Origin: Gloeobacter morelensis MG652769
GTDB taxonomy: Bacteria; Cyanobacteriota; Cyanobacteriia; Gloeobacterales; Gloeobacteraceae
Assembly: GCF_021018745.1 (NCBI RefSeq)
Contig: NZ_CP063845.1
Location: 620,001-684,000 of the forward strand
Length of the DNA stretch: 64,000 bases
Direction: 5' to 3'
Shown: piece by piece, positions 9,201 to 18,731 of the stretch
Layout of the letters: each line of letters opens with the position of its first letter
Numbering within the stretch: position 1 is the stretch's first letter
The notes under the pieces: generated by a model
Told to the model about the DNA's origin: nothing
Database searches by the model: none
What the model saw: the letters and a program-made list of their open reading frames with translations, nothing else
Position numbers and translations under genes: made by a program

Positions 9201-10589
9201 ATGTCTCTACCTGCCGGTCCCGCTTCGCCGCCGCCGCTTCAATTGCTGCAGTGGATCGGCCGCCCGACCGATTATCTGGAGCGAACGGCTCAGCGCTACG
9301 GCGATCCGTTCACGATGCGGCTGGGGCTCCACTCGCCGGTGACGGGCGTTTTTTTCAGCAGCCCGGAGGCTTTTCAGCAGTTGTTCAATACTGAGCCGGG
9401 GTTGTTCGACTCCGGCGGGGCCAACGCTTCGTCCACCTTCAACTTGCTGTTCGGGACCAACTCACTGATCTTGCTCGACGGCGAGCGTCATCAACAGCAG
9501 CGCCGCCTGCTCACTCCGCCTTTTCATGGTGAGCGGATGCGCTCCTACGGCGAACTGATTCGCACCCTTACCGAACAGGTTATAGCCCGCTGGCAATCGG
9601 GCACGCCCTTTCAAGCCCGCCGCTCGATGCAGCGCATCTCGCTCGGGGTGATTCTCAAGGCGGTCTTTGGTCTACACGACGGCACGCGCTATCTGCGGGT
9701 GTGCCGGTTGCTGGGCAACCTGATCGATGCGTCCGCCTCGCCATTGCTGTTCGGCTTGCGGCTAATCTTCCCGCAGGATGCGGGTCCGATGAGCCCGATG
9801 GGTCAACTCAAAGCCCAGATTGATGCGATCGATGAACTGCTTTACGCCGAGATTCGTGAGCGCCGGGAGCGCCCCAATCCTCGGGCCGACGACATTCTGA
9901 GCCTGCTGATGGCCGCCCGCGACGAAGCAGGCCAGGGCATGGGTGAGGTCGAACTGCGCGACGAGTTGATGACGCTGCTCGTGGCCGGCCACGAGACGAC
10001 GGCCACAGCGATGGCCTGGGCGCTCTACTGGATCCATCGTCTGCCGGAAGTGCGCGAGCGACTGCTGGCGGAACTCGACAGTCTAGGCAGTGAGCTCGAC
10101 CCGGAGGCGATTGCCCGGCTGCCGTATCTGGGGGCGGTCTGCTCAGAAACCCTGCGCATCTATCCCGTGGCCATGGTTGCCTTTGCCCGCGTGCCCAGAC
10201 GGCCTGTTCGGATCCTCGATCGGGAGTACCCGGCTGGAACCTTTCTCATCCCCAATATTTACCTGGCCCACCGCCGCCCCGAATCCTACCCCGATCCCGA
10301 GCGCTTCCGGCCGGAACGATTTTTGGAGCGGACCTTTTCGCCCTACGAATTCGTCCCGTTCGGCGGCGGCAGCAGGCGCTGCATCGGTATGGCCTTCGCC
10401 CTCTACGAGATGAAGCTGGTCCTCGCCACGGTGCTCGCGCGCGTGGAACTGCGCCTGGCGGATTCTAGACCCCTGCAGCCAGTCCGCCGTGGACTCACCC
10501 TTGCCCCTCCGGAAGGGCTTTACCTGGTTCCGGTCGGCGAGCGCTCGGCAAGCCGTCTTCTCTCACACGCTCGGACAGGCGGGCAATGA
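9201..10589 (+). CDS. Cytochrome P450 (resembles the cyanobacterial CYP110 group)
   Basis: About 462 residues from ATG 9201, which has GGAG seven bases upstream; the frame also opens at TTG 9183. The P450 signatures are complete: the I-helix oxygen-activation motif AGHETT (about 270), the K-helix ETLR (about 325), and the heme loop FGGGSRRCIG with the cysteine thiolate ligand (about 395). There is no N-terminal membrane anchor, so it is probably soluble. It hydroxylates an unknown substrate. It lies 66 bases after tldD and its stop overlaps the start of the TldE-like gene by four bases, so the three genes form one operon. Confidence 0.93.
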   Translation: MSLPAGPASPPPLQLLQWIGRPTDYLERTAQRYGDPFTMRLGLHSPVTGVFFSSPEAFQQLFNTEPGLFDSGGANASSTFNLLFGTNSLILLDGERHQQQRRLLTPPFHGERMRSYGELIRTLTEQVIARWQSGTPFQARRSMQRISLGVILKAVFGLHDGTRYLRVCRLLGNLIDASASPLLFGLRLIFPQDAGPMSPMGQLKAQIDAIDELLYAEIRERRERPNPRADDILSLLMAARDEAGQGMGEVELRDELMTLLVAGHETTATAMAWALYWIHRLPEVRERLLAELDSLGSELDPEAIARLPYLGAVCSETLRIYPVAMVAFARVPRRPVRILDREYPAGTFLIPNIYLAHRRPESYPDPERFRPERFLERTFSPYEFVPFGGGSRRCIGMAFALYEMKLVLATVLARVELRLADSRPLQPVRRGLTLAPPEGLYLVPVGERSASRLLSHARTGGQ

Positions 10590-11920
10590 CTCTGTACGCT
10601 TTTCCCACCGAGATGGCTTCCGAGGAGCAAGCTTTAGAACTCATCGAGCAGGTCATTGCCAGATCCGAGGCTGAAGGAGTGTTCGTTGCCCTCGCAAGCG
10701 GCGAGGAAGCCCTAAGCCGCTTTTGCGGCAATCAAATGAGCCAGAACGTCAACCAGGAGCGCTGTTCGATCAGCATCACCAGTTCTTTCGGCTCCCGCAG
10801 CGCCACGGCTACTGTCACTTCAGACGATCCCAGCGCGATCGAGGCGGCTTTGCGCAGTTGCGAGACCCTGGCGCGCATCGCCCCGGAAGATCCCGAATGG
10901 ATGCCGCTGTTGGAGCCGCAAACTTACGACGATCGCCAGGCGGCCTTTGACGAGGAGACAGCCGCCTGCTCGCCACTGCAGCGCGGCCGACTCGTCCAGC
11001 GGGTGTGCCGGGCAGCGGCGGCGGCAGGCGTAGATGGGGCGGGCACACTCGCCACCGAAAGCCGCCTGCGGGCCGTGGGCAATTCCCGGGGATTGCGGAC
11101 CGTCGGCCGCTCGACCACCGCCAGTTTCGGCTTCACCGCCCGCACCTGTGGCGCTTCGAGCTGGGGAGAGCGCACCGCCTGGAACATCGGCGCTCTCAAT
11201 TGTGACGAAGTGGCAGAAGAACTGATCGAGCGTGCCCGCCGCGCCCACACGCCACGGACAGTCGAACCCGGCCTCTACCCGGTCATCTTGCACCCCGCTG
11301 CTTTGGCCGAATTGCTCGCCTGGGTGGGTTGGAATCTAGATGCGCGCGCAGCGGACGAGGGCCGCTCGTTTATGTCTCGCCCCGACGGCGGTACCCGCCT
11401 GGGCGAAGCGATGTTCAGCCCCCTGGTGCACCTGGAGCGCAATGCGGCCCACCCGCTGTTGCAAAGTGCCCCTTTTTTGCCCGACGGCCAGCCCAATCGG
11501 CCCCTCACCCTCATTCGAGAAGGCGTGCCCGAGCGGTTGCACCATAGCCGCTACTGGGCCGCCCGCAAAGGCTGTACCCCCACGGGCGCTTTCTTGCCCC
11601 TGGTGATGGCCGGTTCTGAGGCGAGTGTCGCGGATCTGGTCTCCCGCACCGAGCGGGGTGTACTGGTGCACCGCGCCTGGTACGTGCGGGCCATCAGCCC
11701 CCGCGAGCTGACCGTCACCGGTATGACCCGCGACGGCACCTTCTGGATCGAAGACGGCCAGATCGCCTACCCGATCCACAACCTGCGCTTCAACCAGAGC
11801 CTGCCCCGCCTACTGCGCGACATCGACGCGCTGGGTGCCGCCGAACGCTACGGCCCGCGGGTGGTGCCCGCGGTGCGCTGCAGTGCCTTCCGCTTTACCA
11901 GCGTTACCGACAGCGTTTGA
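10586..11920 (+). CDS. tldE: TldD/PmbA-family protein, TldE (PmbA) type
   Basis: A 444-residue partner-type subunit of the TldD/TldE protease. It has the family fold and C-terminal sequence (for example GCTPTGAFLPLVMAG and DGTFWIEDGQIAYPI) but no HExxxH zinc motif, as expected for TldE/PmbA, which is non-catalytic. It starts inside the stop codon of the P450 gene (ATGA overlap), which means translational coupling. It presumably assembles with the TldD encoded at the head of the operon. Confidence 0.9.
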   Translation: MTLYAFPTEMASEEQALELIEQVIARSEAEGVFVALASGEEALSRFCGNQMSQNVNQERCSISITSSFGSRSATATVTSDDPSAIEAALRSCETLARIAPEDPEWMPLLEPQTYDDRQAAFDEETAACSPLQRGRLVQRVCRAAAAAGVDGAGTLATESRLRAVGNSRGLRTVGRSTTASFGFTARTCGASSWGERTAWNIGALNCDEVAEELIERARRAHTPRTVEPGLYPVILHPAALAELLAWVGWNLDARAADEGRSFMSRPDGGTRLGEAMFSPLVHLERNAAHPLLQSAPFLPDGQPNRPLTLIREGVPERLHHSRYWAARKGCTPTGAFLPLVMAGSEASVADLVSRTERGVLVHRAWYVRAISPRELTVTGMTRDGTFWIEDGQIAYPIHNLRFNQSLPRLLRDIDALGAAERYGPRVVPAVRCSAFRFTSVTDSV

Positions 11921-11923
11921 ACC

Positions 11924-11950
11924 AAAAAAATGCCCCCTTGCTAAGGGGGC
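11924..11950 (-). terminator. Rho-independent terminator of amt
   Basis: GCCCCCTT / AAGGGGGC arms (11932-11939 and 11943-11950) with a three-base loop, next to a run of seven A on the + strand. That run is the U-tract when read from amt on the - strand. It sits between the convergent stops of the TldE-like gene and amt. Confidence 0.85.
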
Positions 11951-11973
11951 GGGCAAGTCAGTTGCCAGAAAAA

Positions 11974-13404
11974 CTATTCTTGCTGCTGGGTCGCCGGTCG
12001 GGTAAAACCCTGGCCCTGGGTGGAAGAAGACATCGCTTCCTCCATCGCCCCGAGACCACCGATCGAACCGGTGTAGGCTTCCTCGCCGTGCTCGGCGGTG
12101 TCGAGGCCCTCCTGCTCGGCTTCCTCGCTCGGGCGCAAGCCCAGGGTGAACTTGAGCACCAGCAAAATGACCGTCGTGCAGACCGCCGCATAAACAGCGG
12201 TGGCACCGACACCAATCAACTGCTCGACAAGCTGCGCACCATTGCCCAGGAGCAAACCGTTATCACCCAGGGAATTGAGCGATTTGTCAGCAAACACCCC
12301 AGTGAGAATGGCGCCGGTCAGACCGCCCATGCCGTGGCAGGCAAACACATCCAGCGAATCGTCGTAGTTGAGCTTTTTCTTCAGTTGAATGGCGCCGAAG
12401 GAGATAATCGCAGCGGTGCCGCCGATCGCAATCGACGAAAGCGGGCTGACAAAACCCGCCGCCGGGGTGATTGCCACCAGACCGACGACCGCGCCGGTGG
12501 CCGCACCCACCGCCGTCGGTTTGCCGCCGATAAACGTGTCAAGCAAAAGCCAGGTAGACAGAGCCGCCGCCGTGGCGACATTCGTCGTCACAAAAGCCAG
12601 CGAAGCGAGGCCATTGGCGGCGAGCGCCGAACCGGCGTTGAAGCCGAACCAGCCGAACCACAACAGCCCCGCTCCCAACAGCACAAAAGGCACGTTGTGG
12701 GGAGTCATCGGCTGGTTGGGAAAGCCTTTGCGCGGACCAAGAATGATCGCCGCCACCAAGGCCGAGATACCGGCCGTCAGGTGCACCACCGTGCCGCCGG
12801 CAAAGTCGAGCGCCCCGATGGCTCCAAGCCAGCCAGGCAGCATCTTGGCCGCATCGGTCGGATCGGGGTTACCCAGCGACCAGACCCAGTGGGCCACCGG
12901 CGAGTAGACCACGACCGACCAGAGCATGATGAACACGACGTAGGTCTTGAACTTCATGCGATCGACGATGGCACCGGAAATCAGCGCCGGAGTGATCACT
13001 GCAAACATCATCTGAAAAATCATGAACGCCAGGTGCGGAACCGTTGCAGCCTGGGCGGCATTGGGTTCCTGGCCGACTCCGTTGAGACCGAGCCAGGCGA
13101 AGCTGCCAAAGTAACCGTTGCCGGGTCCAAAAGCGATCGAATAGCCCACCAGCGTCCAGACAAGCGCGATCACCCCAAGGGCGACAAAACTCATCATCAA
13201 AGTGTTCAGTGCGTTCTTGCCTCGCACCAACCCGCCGTAGAAAAAGGCCAGGCCGGGAGTCATCAGCAGCACCAGCGCGGCCGAAACCAACACCCAGGCA
13301 GTATCGCCGGTGTCAATTTTTGGCGCGTCCTGGGCAAACGCCGGGGCGGCAGTGGCGAGAGCCGCTGCCAGCGTGCCCAATCCCCATTTCCATTTACATT
13401 TCAT
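11974..13404 (-). CDS. amt: Ammonium transporter Amt
   Basis: About 476 residues: an N-terminal signal peptide ending in APAFAQ, then the eleven-helix Amt core. Family sequences include [17 protein letters not shown] (helix 1-2), [12 protein letters not shown] and [19 protein letters not shown]. The two pore histidines fall in the VVHLTAG and ACHGMGG segments. The acidic C-terminal tail is cytoplasmic and is where PII proteins usually act. ATG 13404 is preferred over 13410 because GGGGAG is then seven bases upstream. No glnK is adjacent. The NtcA-type promoter upstream predicts induction under nitrogen limitation. Confidence 0.95.
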   Translation of the reverse strand: MKCKWKWGLGTLAAALATAAPAFAQDAPKIDTGDTAWVLVSAALVLLMTPGLAFFYGGLVRGKNALNTLMMSFVALGVIALVWTLVGYSIAFGPGNGYFGSFAWLGLNGVGQEPNAAQAATVPHLAFMIFQMMFAVITPALISGAIVDRMKFKTYVVFIMLWSVVVYSPVAHWVWSLGNPDPTDAAKMLPGWLGAIGALDFAGGTVVHLTAGISALVAAIILGPRKGFPNQPMTPHNVPFVLLGAGLLWFGWFGFNAGSALAANGLASLAFVTTNVATAAALSTWLLLDTFIGGKPTAVGAATGAVVGLVAITPAAGFVSPLSSIAIGGTAAIISFGAIQLKKKLNYDDSLDVFACHGMGGLTGAILTGVFADKSLNSLGDNGLLLGNGAQLVEQLIGVGATAVYAAVCTTVILLVLKFTLGLRPSEEAEQEGLDTAEHGEEAYTGSIGGLGAMEEAMSSSTQGQGFTRPATQQQE

Positions 13405-13467
13405 TAACATTCTCCCCAGATCGAGATCACGCCCACTGAAAAGCTCAGCCGGTTGGCGAATAAGGAG

Positions 13468-13509
13468 AGTTAAGCGAATCTGTCGCGACTCATTTGTATC
13501 AATGACTAC
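13468..13509 (-). promoter_or_regulatory. NtcA-activated promoter of amt
   Basis: A perfect NtcA box GTA-N8-TAC lies at 13496-13509. On the - strand it is followed after exactly 22 bases by TTAACT (13473-13468), a usable -10. Box, spacing and position (about 90 bases upstream of amt) match class II NtcA-activated promoters of cyanobacteria. Confidence 0.85.
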
Positions 13510-13660
13510 ATGGATAAATTTCTATGAAATAGCGTACAAGAAGCGGCAACACAACTGGATAAAGGCCGACTGCTCGAACGAAGCGCGGCCATGGGCTTTT
13601 CGATCGGGTGAACTTTGTGGAATAATTAGAGATCGCGCAAAGAAAAAGAGGACTGTTTCG

Positions 13661-13852
13661 ATGGCGAAGCCTGGTGCCCGCATCATTATTACCCTGGAAT
13701 GTACCGAGTGCCGGACGAACACGGCCAAGCGCCGGCCCGGCGTCTCGCGCTACACCACCACCAAAAACAAGCGCAACACGACCGGGCGCATGGAGCTGAA
13801 GAAGTTCTGCCCCAATTGCAACAAGCACACCGTACATAAAGAGACCAAATAA
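13661..13852 (+). CDS. rpmG: 50S ribosomal protein L33
   Basis: 63 residues, basic, with two Cys pairs (CTEC near residue 14 and CPNC near 52), the zinc-ribbon form of bL33. The start at ATG 13661 has GAGGA upstream; a longer frame exists but has no such site. rpsR begins two bases after its stop, the usual cyanobacterial rpmG-rpsR pair. Confidence 0.96.
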   Translation: MAKPGARIIITLECTECRTNTAKRRPGVSRYTTTKNKRNTTGRMELKKFCPNCNKHTVHKETK

Positions 13853-13854
13853 CC

Positions 13855-14079
13855 ATGACCTCGTTCGGATATCGCGGCAAGCGGGTTTCACCGGTCCCGC
13901 CCAAGGACAAGATTGACTACAAGGAAGTGGATTTGCTGCGCAAGTTCATCACCGAGCGCGGCAAGATTCTGCCCCGGCGAATTACTGGATTGACGGCCAA
14001 GCAGCAGCGCGATCTAACCGTGGCCATCAAGCGCGCCCGATTGCTGGCCTTGTTGCCCTTTGTCAATCAGGAGGGCTAG
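13855..14079 (+). CDS. rpsR: 30S ribosomal protein S18
   Basis: 74 residues with the S18 core ([20 protein letters not shown] and [11 protein letters not shown]), which binds with S6 in the platform of the small subunit. It is encoded directly after rpmG and is almost certainly co-transcribed with it. Confidence 0.97.
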   Translation: MTSFGYRGKRVSPVPPKDKIDYKEVDLLRKFITERGKILPRRITGLTAKQQRDLTVAIKRARLLALLPFVNQEG

Positions 14080-14269
14080 TCGCCTTCAGCCAATTGTTCG
14101 CTCGCCCCGGCGGTCACCTGCGGCTTTTCTAGATGCGGCATGTTTCTTGCCCACCAGTGCGTAGCCGCCGCTTCTGGTAAAGGCGATAATCGCCCGCGCA
14201 ATCTCCAGCGAACCGGGTTCACCCAGGGTACGGGCACCCGGGGGCAAAAACGCAGCGATCATCGGCAGG

Positions 14270-14677
14270 TCAGGGAAGCACCAGCCGCCGCAACAGTCCC
14301 ACCAGCGCGCCGCCCAGCAAAATGAGCGTGGCGACGGCGGAGACGGCAAAGCCGGGGCTGCGCCGCTCAGGAGCTTCGTAGTAGCCGAGCGCGTACAGCA
14401 CCCGCCCGACAATCCAGACACTACCCAGGACGGCTGCCCACAGCGGATTGACAAACAGCGCGTACAGCCACAACGACGGCAAGAACAGCACCATTTGCTC
14501 GGTGGTGTTCTCCTGGACGCGCAACACCCGCTCGAAGTCGGGACTGCCGTGGGTCTTGGGTGGTGCGACGCCGTAGCGGACACGGGCGCGGCCGACATTC
14601 AATGAAAGGCCATAGTAGACCACCAGCGCGGCAACGGTGACCAGACCCGGCCAGACCAGCGTATCTAGAGCGCTCAA
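14270..14677 (-). CDS. MAPEG-family membrane protein
   Basis: 135 residues with four hydrophobic segments and the MAPEG signature around FERVLRVQENTTEQMVLFLP (about 49-68), where Arg, Glu and Asn line the active-site region. Members act as membrane glutathione transferases or eicosanoid/glutathione enzymes; in bacteria the substrate is usually unknown. The stretch 14080-14269 downstream holds no convincing gene. Confidence 0.88.
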   Translation of the reverse strand: MSALDTLVWPGLVTVAALVVYYGLSLNVGRARVRYGVAPPKTHGSPDFERVLRVQENTTEQMVLFLPSLWLYALFVNPLWAAVLGSVWIVGRVLYALGYYEAPERRSPGFAVSAVATLILLGGALVGLLRRLVLP

Positions 14678-14779
14678 ACCTACCTCGCCAACGGTTCAGC
14701 TTTCCCAGTCTCGCACAAGCCCCTGTCGTAGGATGGACAGACCCGTCGCCCACCGTAGGCGCTGTCGCCAGCGATTGCC

Positions 14780-14986
14780 ATGCCCCACGATCAAGACACC
14801 GCCAATTTGATCCTGTTTATTCAGAGTGAGATCTATCTGTACCGCAGCACCGGCGAAGCGCAGCACCTGGATAATTGCCTTCAGGAGCTGCGCGACGCGG
14901 TTGACTATCTGGAAGTGCGTCCCTGGTACGAAGAGCTGCTCTACAGCCTGCGCGATCAAATCGGCCGTTTGGAGGAATGGAATTGA
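14780..14986 (+). CDS. Small acidic hypothetical protein
   Basis: 68 residues, ATG 14780, acidic and helical, rich in Glu, Leu and Tyr (EIYLYRSTGEAQHLDNCLQE). No domain is recognised. Codon use fits the genome and the frame is free of competing genes, so it is likely real. It is divergent from the MAPEG gene. Confidence 0.7.
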   Translation: MPHDQDTANLILFIQSEIYLYRSTGEAQHLDNCLQELRDAVDYLEVRPWYEELLYSLRDQIGRLEEWN

Positions 14987-15085
14987 TCCCCAAGGGGGAC
15001 ATCTGCTTATTTTCCATCGCGAGATAGAGGCTGATGGAGCAGTCTATGCAGGAGAAGAGGAAAAGAATCCCAGCCGCTGGTGCCT

Positions 15086-15751
15086 ATGTTTGTCAAGCCC
15101 CACGTCCTCTGGCACGACTGGATGCGCTTTTCGATCGTCTGTGAGCGCTGCCACCGTCGTTTGCTCTTCAGCCAGTGGTCCGGCGGCGGCGGCGAGGAGT
15201 GGCCCCAGATTAAAAAGGCAGAGTGCAGGCTTGAGGCGCGCCATGGGGTGCAACGCGCCGAGCGGTGCGAATCGTGTGGGCGGCCCTTCGCCACAGCCCG
15301 CCGTCCGGTGCGTTCTATGGGTGTGGATGAGTTGCTCGCGCGCTACCGACGGGGCCAGCGCCGTTTCTCAAAACTGGTGCTGGTGGGCGACGATTTGAGC
15401 ACGGTGGCACTGGACGGCGCCCGGATGTTCGAAGCCAACTTGAGCGGCTCGCGTCTTGTGGGAACGGGTTTGCGCTCGGCGGTGCTCACGGGTGCGTCAC
15501 TCGTCGGCGCCGATTTTGCCGCCGCCCGCCTGCAACGCGCGGATCTCAGCGGCGCGGAACTGGTGGGGGCGAATTTGAGCGGCACCGACTTGCAGGGCGC
15601 CAAACTCATCGGCGGCGACCTGCGCGGTGCGAGCCTCTATTGGGCCAACCTCGAAGGGGCGCAGTTGCGCGGAGCCTTGCTCGACGACGCCAGTTTGCGC
15701 GGAGCGCGTCTGCGGGGTGCCATCCTGCCGGACGGCCGGTTGCTCGATTAA
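15086..15751 (+). CDS. Pentapeptide-repeat protein with N-terminal CxxC motifs
   Basis: About 221 residues. The N-terminal 75 residues contain CERC and CESC, a probable zinc-binding unit. Residues 110-215 consist of about twenty A(D/N)LxG pentapeptides (for example ADLSGAELVGANLSGTDLQG), which fold as a right-handed square beta-helix. Such proteins are abundant in cyanobacteria and mostly of unknown function. The stop overlaps that of the permease gene on the other strand by four bases. Confidence 0.88.
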   Translation: MFVKPHVLWHDWMRFSIVCERCHRRLLFSQWSGGGGEEWPQIKKAECRLEARHGVQRAERCESCGRPFATARRPVRSMGVDELLARYRRGQRRFSKLVLVGDDLSTVALDGARMFEANLSGSRLVGTGLRSAVLTGASLVGADFAAARLQRADLSGAELVGANLSGTDLQGAKLIGGDLRGASLYWANLEGAQLRGALLDDASLRGARLRGAILPDGRLLD

Positions 15752-17352
15752 GACTTGTCGGTCCGGCTGCGCCCTTCGGCCCACTGGGCATAGAGCAGCG
15801 CCAGGGCTACCAGGACGTAGCCTATCGCCCAACTGGCCCCTGCGCCGGGGCGCAGGTCGATAATCGTGTCGGTCGCCGTCCAGCGAAAGCTGTGCATCAA
15901 TCCGAACCAGCAGAGGACGGCCCCCGCCAGCGCCCAGAGCGCCCCTTTCCAAAATCGACGCTCGACGATGAAGACGGTGACGGCGGCGAGGATCATCGCC
16001 GAGAAGATAAATCCCTGCTCCAGCGCAAAGGCGCCTTCGATGTACGTGTCGCTCAGGCGAAATTGGGCCGCCAACTCCGGTGTGAGTGGGTTGTCGGGGG
16101 TGGCGAGGCCCGCCGCCCTCAGGGCATTTTTGGCCATCAAGGCGCCCCAGCCTGCGATCCCCGGCAGCAGGCCGATCACCACCGCCGGGGCGTGGGCGGC
16201 GGGGGTGGCGGTAAAAGCCTGGGCGGCGATCACCACCGCGATCCAGAGCACAATCGCCATACCTGCCTCGATGGGCACAAAGTAGGCCACCAGTGCCACC
16301 GTACCGCTTAGGCACAACAGGCTCATCGCCACGCCGTTGAGCACCGAGTAGCCGATGCGCGCCCCGAGCGCCTTCCAGCCGGGATGGCCGATATAAATCG
16401 TCGTCGGAAAGCACGAGCCCGCCACGGCCGCCGCGATCGAACCGAGGCCGTTGACGGCGAGTGAGGGGGCGGTCTCGAAGCGATCCCCCGCCGCCTCGGC
16501 GCTTTCGAGATTTTGCAGACTGCCCACCAGGTTGAACAATCCCATGGGCAGAATAACGCTCAAGTAAGCGCCCAGGGCGGCGCGCCCTTCCCAGAGATCT
16601 CCAAGCCACAACCGCGGCAGATAGAATCCTGCCGGCGCCAGGGCCTCCGCAAAGCGGCTATCGCTCCAACCGACCAGTCCCGTTCCCCAGGCAAGGGCGA
16701 TCCCCAGCAGCACCGAGACCAGTCCCCCCGGCAGCGGCCCGAAGCGCACGCCGCCAAAGTAGGTGAGCAAGATGATCCCCAACGGCAACATCGCGACGAT
16801 TGGGGCGGCGAAGGTGCGAAATAGAAAGCCGAGGGCGATAAACGTCAGGGCGATCCCGGCCAAAGTTGAGAGCAAGGCGGCCCGGGGGGCAAGTTTTCTG
16901 AGGGGGTCAGCAACCCACGCCCCTGCCAGTTCAATCAGCCCCGAACCGAGACAAGCCACCAGTCCTGCCTGCCAGGCCAACTCCGCCGCCTGCTCAGGCG
17001 ACTGGCCCACCCCCATCGCCGCCAGCTTCACCGGCAACATCACCAGAAAGACGTGGGCGAATAAACTCACCGTGTTGATGCCATAGGGCAGTGCCGTCAC
17101 GTCGTCGCGTCCTTCGCGGCGGGCGAGGCGGTCCGCTGTCCAGGCGTAGTACAGGTTGCCCACCAGCAGCGAGAGGGCCACCCCAGGAAGCACCCGCCCG
17201 TAGAGCAACTCGGAGCCGAAGCCGAGCACCCCCCCGCACAGCCCGACGATCAGCAAAACCTGAATGAGATTGTCGAGGGCCAGGCCGAAAAAACCGTCGA
17301 TGTCGCCTCGGACCAGCCAGCGCGGCGCGGATTTGACACGTTTCATACGCAT
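15748..17352 (-). CDS. NCS2-like permease (xanthine/uracil permease superfamily)
   Basis: 534 residues with about twelve to fourteen transmembrane segments. The N-terminal region DGFFGLALDNLIQVLLIVGL and the DVTALPYGINTVSLFAHVF segment resemble putative permeases of the NCS2 superfamily rather than the classic UraA type. Basic residues precede the first helix. The substrate cannot be told from sequence. No purine-catabolic gene is adjacent. Confidence 0.75.
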   Translation of the reverse strand: MRMKRVKSAPRWLVRGDIDGFFGLALDNLIQVLLIVGLCGGVLGFGSELLYGRVLPGVALSLLVGNLYYAWTADRLARREGRDDVTALPYGINTVSLFAHVFLVMLPVKLAAMGVGQSPEQAAELAWQAGLVACLGSGLIELAGAWVADPLRKLAPRAALLSTLAGIALTFIALGFLFRTFAAPIVAMLPLGIILLTYFGGVRFGPLPGGLVSVLLGIALAWGTGLVGWSDSRFAEALAPAGFYLPRLWLGDLWEGRAALGAYLSVILPMGLFNLVGSLQNLESAEAAGDRFETAPSLAVNGLGSIAAAVAGSCFPTTIYIGHPGWKALGARIGYSVLNGVAMSLLCLSGTVALVAYFVPIEAGMAIVLWIAVVIAAQAFTATPAAHAPAVVIGLLPGIAGWGALMAKNALRAAGLATPDNPLTPELAAQFRLSDTYIEGAFALEQGFIFSAMILAAVTVFIVERRFWKGALWALAGAVLCWFGLMHSFRWTATDTIIDLRPGAGASWAIGYVLVALALLYAQWAEGRSRTDKS

Positions 17353-17447
17353 ACTTCAGCCCAATTGCACCCGAAAAGTAGTGGGCTGGGCTACTGTTTT
17401 CGGCTTCCGTCCCCGCACAGTTGCACAATTGTCCATCTGGTGTTTTG

Positions 17448-18530
17448 ATGGAATCATGGACAAGCGTTCATGTTTGGTCGGATGGGGGTGGGTCCGTGGC
17501 CGGTGAATTGACCTTCGACGGTTACGAGGAGTACCTGGGCGGCCTCAAAGCGCGCATCCGCGCCGCCCAGATCCGGTCGGCCCTGGCGGTCAACCGCGAA
17601 CTGGTGGCGCTCTACTGGCAGATTGGCCGCGACGTGCTGCGGCAGCAGCGCCGTCAGGGCTGGGGCAGCAAGGTGATCGATCGCCTCTCGGGCGATCTGC
17701 GCCGTGAATTCCCTGAGATCAAAGGGTTCTCCGTGCGCAATCTCAAATACATGCGCGCCTTCGCCGAGGCTTATCCCGACAAAGGGTTTGTGCAGCAGCT
17801 TGCTGCCCAAATTCCCTGGTTTCACAACTGTGCCATCCTCGATGCCGTCAAAGAGCCTGCCGCCCGCGCCTGGTACGTCCGCCAGACGATTGCCCAGGGC
17901 TGGAGCCGCAGCGTGCTGACCCACCAGATAGACGCTGGACTTTTCGAGCGCCAGGGCGGTGCCGCCACCAACTTTGCGGCCACGCTGCCGTCGGTGCAGT
18001 CGGACCTGGCGCAGCAGGCGCTCAAAGATTCTTATTTGTTCGATTTTTTATCGCTGGGGCCGGCGGCGCGCGAGCGGGATCTAGAGCGGGGGCTGCTCGA
18101 ACACATCCGCAAGTTTTTGCTGGAGCTGGGCCGGGGCTTTGCCTTCGTGGGCAGCCAGTACCACCTGGAGGTGGGCGATCAAGATTTTTATATCGACCTG
18201 CTTTTTTATCACTTCAAGCTGCGCTGCTTCGTGGTCATCGATCTCAAGACCGGCAGCTTCCAGCCCGAATTCGCGGGCAAGCTGGGCTTTTACCTGTCGG
18301 CGGTGGACGACCTGTTGCGCCACCCCGACGATCGGCCGACCCTCGGGCTGATTTTGTGCAAATCGAGCAACCGGGTGATCGCCGAATATACCCTGCGCGA
18401 CGCGCGCCGCCCGATGGGTGTCTCCACCTACGAACTGCTCCCCGAAGAGATCAAGCGCAGTCTGCCCAGCATCGAAGAGATCGAGGCACTTTTGTACCTG
18501 GACTTTGCGGATGGGCAGCACTCGGGCTAA
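17448..18530 (+). CDS. YhcG-type PDDEXK nuclease (DUF1016)
   Basis: About 360 residues. The N-terminal DUF1016 region has the typical LYWQIGRDVLRQQ and GFSVRNLKYMRAF sequences, a helical DNA-binding module. The C-terminal nuclease domain has FYIDLLFYHFKLRCFVVIDL followed by KTG, giving the D...(D)xK core of the PD-(D/E)xK fold. Homologues are often near restriction-modification or other defence genes. Here it stands alone, with nothing defence-like beside it. The ATG at 17448 is chosen; the frame opens further upstream at TTG 17421. Confidence 0.88.
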   Translation: MESWTSVHVWSDGGGSVAGELTFDGYEEYLGGLKARIRAAQIRSALAVNRELVALYWQIGRDVLRQQRRQGWGSKVIDRLSGDLRREFPEIKGFSVRNLKYMRAFAEAYPDKGFVQQLAAQIPWFHNCAILDAVKEPAARAWYVRQTIAQGWSRSVLTHQIDAGLFERQGGAATNFAATLPSVQSDLAQQALKDSYLFDFLSLGPAARERDLERGLLEHIRKFLLELGRGFAFVGSQYHLEVGDQDFYIDLLFYHFKLRCFVVIDLKTGSFQPEFAGKLGFYLSAVDDLLRHPDDRPTLGLILCKSSNRVIAEYTLRDARRPMGVSTYELLPEEIKRSLPSIEEIEALLYLDFADGQHSG

Positions 18531-18731
18531 TCAAGCCTCCTGGCGAGATCTGTCCCGGGACAGTACCTTCGGTGCTCGCAACTGGGCTTACTTGCTATTG
18601 AGGCGCAGTCAGCTTCCGGTACAAACGCCTGTTTCCAGGCGGCCAGACGGGGTTTTCTGTCAAGCCACTCGATGTCGGTGTAAGCCGCGCTTCCGTGCGT
18701 CGCGGCAGTCTTCCTCTGCACGAGGCCAACT

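Noticed and set aside
11917-13407. Long + strand frame of 496 codons
   Set aside because: It is the antisense shadow of amt; low-complexity Arg/Gly/His composition and no family match.
14086-14262. Possible small - strand gene after the MAPEG gene
   Set aside because: Short frame of 58 codons with no family match or ribosome site; kept out for lack of support.
18531-18731. Short frames between the nuclease and the glycosyltransferase
   Set aside because: No convincing start, no match; region is only 200 bases.
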